Shown here one piece after another: positions 39,601-40,630 of a stretch of DNA of 40,630 nucleotides. Every line of letters starts with the position of its first letter. Positions within the stretch are counted from its first letter, which is position 1. A model generated the notes under the pieces. The model was not told the DNA's origin, searched no databases, and saw only the letters and a list, made by a program, of their open reading frames with translations. The position numbers and the translations under genes are program-made. This DNA comes from an archaeon BMS3Abin17 (GTDB taxonomy: Archaea; Nanobdellota; Nanobdellia; Pacearchaeales; GW2011-AR1): positions 1 to 40,630 of the forward strand of contig BDTJ01000007.1 in the NCBI GenBank assembly GCA_002897655.1, given 5' to 3'.

Positions 39601-40630
39601 TGCTCCAAGTTGAATTATCAAAGATTCCACTTGCATTATACTCATCCATCTTCCACCAACCAACCAAACTCCTGTTCCAGTCAATAAATGCAGAGTGGTT
39701 GCTTGCGTCGCTGGTTGAAACATTTACATAAACTGCTGTTGCAGACTGAACTGTATTATCCGAAGGTGTAGGGTCTGTGAAGTTTATTGCAGGAGGTGTT
39801 GTATCTCCTGCACTCACATTAACCAATAAGATTGAAGAATTAAGATTGTTTAGGGTATCATTTATTGAAACATTAATATAATACTCTCCAACACTTAATG
39901 CAGATGTGTTAGTTAATACACCTGTTGATGAGACTATGCTAAAGGTTGAAGTCCAGTTAATTGCAAAACTATCTAACCCAACACCGTCGTCTGCTGCATT
40001 AATATCATAATTCAAGCTCTGACCAGCAGAAAGTGTTTGATCAGCCCAATTTGTAAAATATGGTGGTGTTGTATCTACAATAAAAGTCACAGACGATGAA
40101 TTTTGATTATTGCTTGAATCATTTGCCCAGACAGTAACATTATGCTGTCCTTCTGCCCATGTAACTGTTGTTATATTTGAGCAGGTTGTTCCTAAACTTA
40201 TGTTCAACAACATTGTATCATTAGAATACCAGCAAGAATCTAATGAAGTTTCATCTGTTGCTGTGTAATTTACATCAAGTAAAGTATTAGTTGTGTTTGT
40301 GTTGTTTGATGGATACACAATGCTAATTGATGGAGCAGTTGAATCAACAAAGAAAGTTACAGAACTGCTGTTTTCATTACCTGCAGTATCATTTATATAA
40401 ACTGTCCAGGTTGAACTTCCCTGTCCTGAGTTGAGCCCTGTAACATTTTGTCCGCAAGTTATAGTAGTATTTGAAGCCCCACTATCTAAGGAATACCAGC
40501 AAGTATCTGAATTTATTTCTGTGTAAGTGTAATTTAATGTTGTTTGAACAGAAGTATAAGTTGTATTTAAGGGGTTTGTCAGATTTATTTCTGGGAAAAT
40601 TGAATCTATGAAAAAAGTTACACTCTCTGT
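30680..40630 (-). CDS. Giant surface adhesin, 5'-truncated by window edge; Ig-like repeats and five LamG-like domains, third split by an intein
   Basis: Frame stays open from 40318 to window end; repeated TWENNKTNLTAST...WYNGT and GWWK(M/F)DEYNASG...DNSTW LamG starts. Confidence 0.9.
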   Translation of the reverse strand, partial: TESVTFFIDSIFPEINLTNPLNTTYTSVQTTLNYTYTEINSDTCWYSLDSGASNTTITCGQNVTGLNSGQGSSTWTVYINDTAGNENSSSVTFFVDSTAPSISIVYPSNNTNTTNTLLDVNYTATDETSLDSCWYSNDTMLLNISLGTTCSNITTVTWAEGQHNVTVWANDSSNNQNSSSVTFIVDTTPPYFTNWADQTLSAGQSLNYDINAADDGVGLDSFAINWTSTFSIVSSTGVLTNTSALSVGEYYINVSINDTLNNLNSSILLVNVSAGDTTPPAINFTDPTPSDNTVQSATAVYVNVSTSDASNHSAFIDWNRSLVGWWKMDEYNASGIFDNSTWSNFGKFNGGQSTSDITDAKRGKGLDFDGINDYVSISANSVFDNNESGTYSAWVYSYGTGSGDFYRVGVLQQEIDSNNLLWLGSGSTNNYVFLLKIGGVQESAGGTTILGTNQWYYLVGTYNSTNICAYLNGVLDNCVSRSVTKITGADVLMSPAGSYFERFNGSIDEAMIFNRVLTPEEINSSYNAGTYRLFNNFTGLADGNYNYTAHVIDVAGNTNQTEQRTVTIDTTPPTWENNKTNLTASTPQGNQVYFNITLNDTNPGDYIFSWYNGTDWENNSAASYTDGQEIEVTKTINIDTGDINWTWYFNDSAGNSNQSDVWSVTLVFDDQTAPLISIVYPENNTFSSNTGLDVNYTVSDAGVGVDSCWHSNDSMSVNISLGTSCINITTVTWTEGQHNVTVWANDSNGYENSSSVTFTIDTTAPSITLNKPDNNSFTTLNWSLLNATVYDNLQNMTVYFYANNNSNGPNMSEGLVYIQENVANGSGVIYNLTALPVKPSESGLIALWHFDNLSEFGENNTNIYDFAGGDNNLTCGINCPISYNKSGGKFAGAYNFSILDNQALTTTMNELNGSSAFSVMLWVKPNVADAGLCVILGKGSWGSKQTPHIRNTGGSDNLTIVIDTSDGSDCNFQTSTELTVDDWTHLVVTWNGSDSYVYFNGVQDSESCTGTGSFLENATNLQIGRGNIGDSSCNEMIDEVAIYNRSLSAAEILDHYRLAEGKYYWKGNVSDGSLSDESEVWEFSVDTTSPTWENNKTNLTASTPNGNQVYFNITLNDTNPGDYVFSWYNGTDWENNSAVSYTDGQEVSVTKIINIDVGDINWTWYFNDTAGNNNQSDVWSVTLVFDDQTPPLISIVYPSNNTFSSNTGLNVNYTVSDAGVGVDSCWYSNDSMSVNITLASCINITAITWAEGQHNVTVWANDSAGNENSSSITFTIDTIVPAINFTDPTPPNASSQSATSVYVNVSTSDASNHSAFIDWNYTLRGWWNFESVLSNGTVYDNSTHCYDNETEILTNEGWKYFFELDKTEEVATLNQETMELEYQMPLEYQEFDYNNDMYKIILEDGSDLLVSEDHKVYTGEENQVLNNFLKSFVLNISTEDCFLNLGSLDQIAQFNFNASANIGMSLLCVNSLALDSNCLNNFLGIISTKFDNSINASLNCSELSLEYFNISDSFFFNSSVTYSGVDNFIPKTSEFIMINLTGLSLKKDSSILESTTNCIFYQPSFLYRFHTPSLTLSPSLKQSSSVNSEFSSILSNFLSNNALLTFSDKNLRMDSERFSSGSSSICFFNSSGIDKVMFGILTHSNSVYSVKDVQVYKSFGLEDFSLKPIKEVYSEFNNNNEIYFLDSENNPIKVKSITKEKYDGKIYDVDVENDIVLVRRENEKGIWSGNSNHGTLYNHATNTTVTGARGQAIDFDGVDDYVDVGNPSSLQITGNLTISAWIKTTDTSVSRIVSKDDVATNRDYLLQYSVSASEKVRFGIFKSNTFYSSGESTTLVSDGSWHYIVGINNGTDLMIYVDGVLENSASNGGTIDNDAVNLEIGRVGGGDDEYFNGTIDEVMIFNRVLSPEEINASYNAGSYRLFSNFTGLSDGNYNYTAHVIDALGYTNQTEQRIITIDTTYPTWENNKTNLTASTSQGQQVYFNITLNDTNPGYYIFSWYNGTAWENNSATSYTNGQEVSVTKTINIDTGDINWTWYFNDTAGNSNQSDVWSVTLVFDDQTPPSISIVYPSNNTNTTNTLLDVNYTVSDSSLDSCWYSNDTMSINTSLGTSCNNITTITWSEGQHNVTVWANDSNNNEGSDSVTFTIDTTLPVISIVYPQNTTYNVNVSELNYTFTEASPDSCWYSTDGGATNSSRVNCGANFTNAVSNEGSNTWTIYINDTAGNENSTSVTFFKDTIYPGISILYPSNNTNTTNTLLDVNYTYTETSPDSCWWTSDAGATNNSLTDCTTNITGEAWSEGSNTIIVYINDTANNENSSSVTFTIDTQPPYFTNWANQTLSAGQSLNYDINAADDGVGLDSFAINWTSTFSIVSSTGVLTNTSALSVGEYYINVSINDTLGNLNSSILLVNVSAGDTTPPDINFTNPTPSDNTVQSATAVYVNVSTSDASNHSAFIDWNRSLIGWWKFDEYNASGIYDNSTWNNFGTFNGGLSTSDIVTGKRGKGLDFDGIDDYVSVSDDASLDINNFTISMWIYPKDSSPSQTYSYLLVKGEDWLSEWSYAVRFDDGTYSDLEMVLSSSGTSATENLAPISSVISNEWQYITFTFNGSTVVSYYNGIKQSTSLWSNSIYKGTGRVTMGARWDSSVGSSLYHLNGTIDEVMIFSRALSPEEINASYNAGAYRLFNNFTGLAEGNYNYTAHVIDALGYTNQTEQRTVTIDTTPPTWENNKTNLTASTPQGNLVYFNITLNDTNPGTYIFSWYNGTAWENNSATSYTNGQEVQVTKTITADTGDINWTWYFNDSAGNSNQSDVWGVTLTIDNAYVPEINLTAPQNASIISSESVLLNATVTDGDNDNMTVYLFANNNSNGLNFSEGLVYMQYNVPNGTDINYNLTALPVKPSEDSLVGLWHLDNLSEFGECTVRNQADCVYDFSGNGNNGTLGNATSGTDPTFNLTGGKFAGAFEFDGVDDYVGLGRPSSLNDLPTANFTISAWVYVDSSISSWDSIFGCYQASGAFGVPDGWNFRMTTNSSGDRSLVFDAYHTTTSAFFYSSYGVINDNQWHHVVAVWDASSKNATLYVDGSETSYSSRTPGEGTYNTDSGVGNDKEIGRIPHAGGVQFFDGAIDDVAIYNRALNATEILDHYRLKNGKYFWKGNVSDGTYTNQSDVWEFNITGTPSWAVLLSPNLSFGAWWNVTTLPVIDLDAIGNNDSNGKTTYWVNISATNTLVDVYLKASGNLITAGGIDVLGLGNESYAYSSINNTLVNATNVTMTTSYSSIGKSLGDGSVIYLKFFLDVPGGQPAGWYNNTFDIRTVQEGGSP
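33258..33598. repeat. Near-identical internal duplication with 39672-40012 (offset 6414)
   Basis: 98-nt identical run (33258-33355 = 39672-39769) and 158-nt identical run (33441-33598 = 39855-40012). Confidence 0.9.
35661..35698 (+). promoter_or_regulatory. Candidate vapBC promoter inside the Hint C-terminal coding region
   Basis: ttatata at 35661-35667 after purine-rich aaaag, ~45 nt before the vapB ATG; direct repeat cacagaat(a/t) at 35681-35689 and 35690-35698. Confidence 0.45.
35712..35951 (+). CDS. vapB: VapB-type ribbon-helix-helix antitoxin, antisense within intein
   Basis: MPNITLSIPEELKKQIDELPELNLSESMRKFLSEKVKRALL... RHH-like N-terminus; 3 nt upstream of the PIN gene. Confidence 0.85.
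   Translation: MPNITLSIPEELKKQIDELPELNLSESMRKFLSEKVKRALLLKKLDKMLENSELTEEDCLRLGDKVKEGVWKRYKKEGW
35955..36365 (+). CDS. vapC: VapC-type PIN-domain toxin, antisense within intein
   Basis: MQLVVDSNILLSFFRD (PIN motif 1), STPEYVTDELKKNE, NKDIPIFALALKLNCAIWSNEPKFKK (later acidic motifs). Confidence 0.88.
   Translation: MQLVVDSNILLSFFRDNPVRFIIINSDVFGIKLSTPEYVTDELKKNESDILKYSRLNSEQFNEALIELSNFVEIIPKKLFKQFESKAKELTHNKDIPIFALALKLNCAIWSNEPKFKKQSSVEIFNTKDLRKLFNT

Noticed and set aside
30680-40630. CRISPR array or VNTR in the repetitive right half
   Set aside because: Repeats are long, coding, diverged protein-domain repeats (Ig/LamG), not short regular repeat-spacer units.

Overview
Archaeal window, probably from a DPANN lineage (Pacearchaeota/Woesearchaeota-like; inferred from eL24, eS28, L7Ae, Kae1 and the AT-rich compact layout). 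The left ~9 kb holds a translationally coupled minus-strand operon (short peptide, radical SAM enzyme, PaaK-like adenylate-forming enzyme, U32 peptidase-like protein) next to a second peptide gene with a similar C-terminus. Ribosomal protein genes, Kae1 and small conserved genes follow. From ~9.7 kb to the right edge is a co-oriented minus-strand cluster of secreted or membrane surface proteins, interrupted by an AAA/DUF4143 ATPase and a HEPN-MNT toxin-antitoxin pair. The last gene (30680 to beyond 40630) is a giant Ig/LamG adhesin. Its third LamG domain is split by an intein (35441-36598, minus; C1 to Asn386, +1 Ser). Where a homing endonuclease would normally sit, the intein carries a complete VapBC-type toxin-antitoxin operon on the OPPOSITE strand (vapB 35712-35951, vapC 35955-36365, plus). 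The host frame stays open through the antisense of vapBC. This nested arrangement is the main candidate for an undescribed system.
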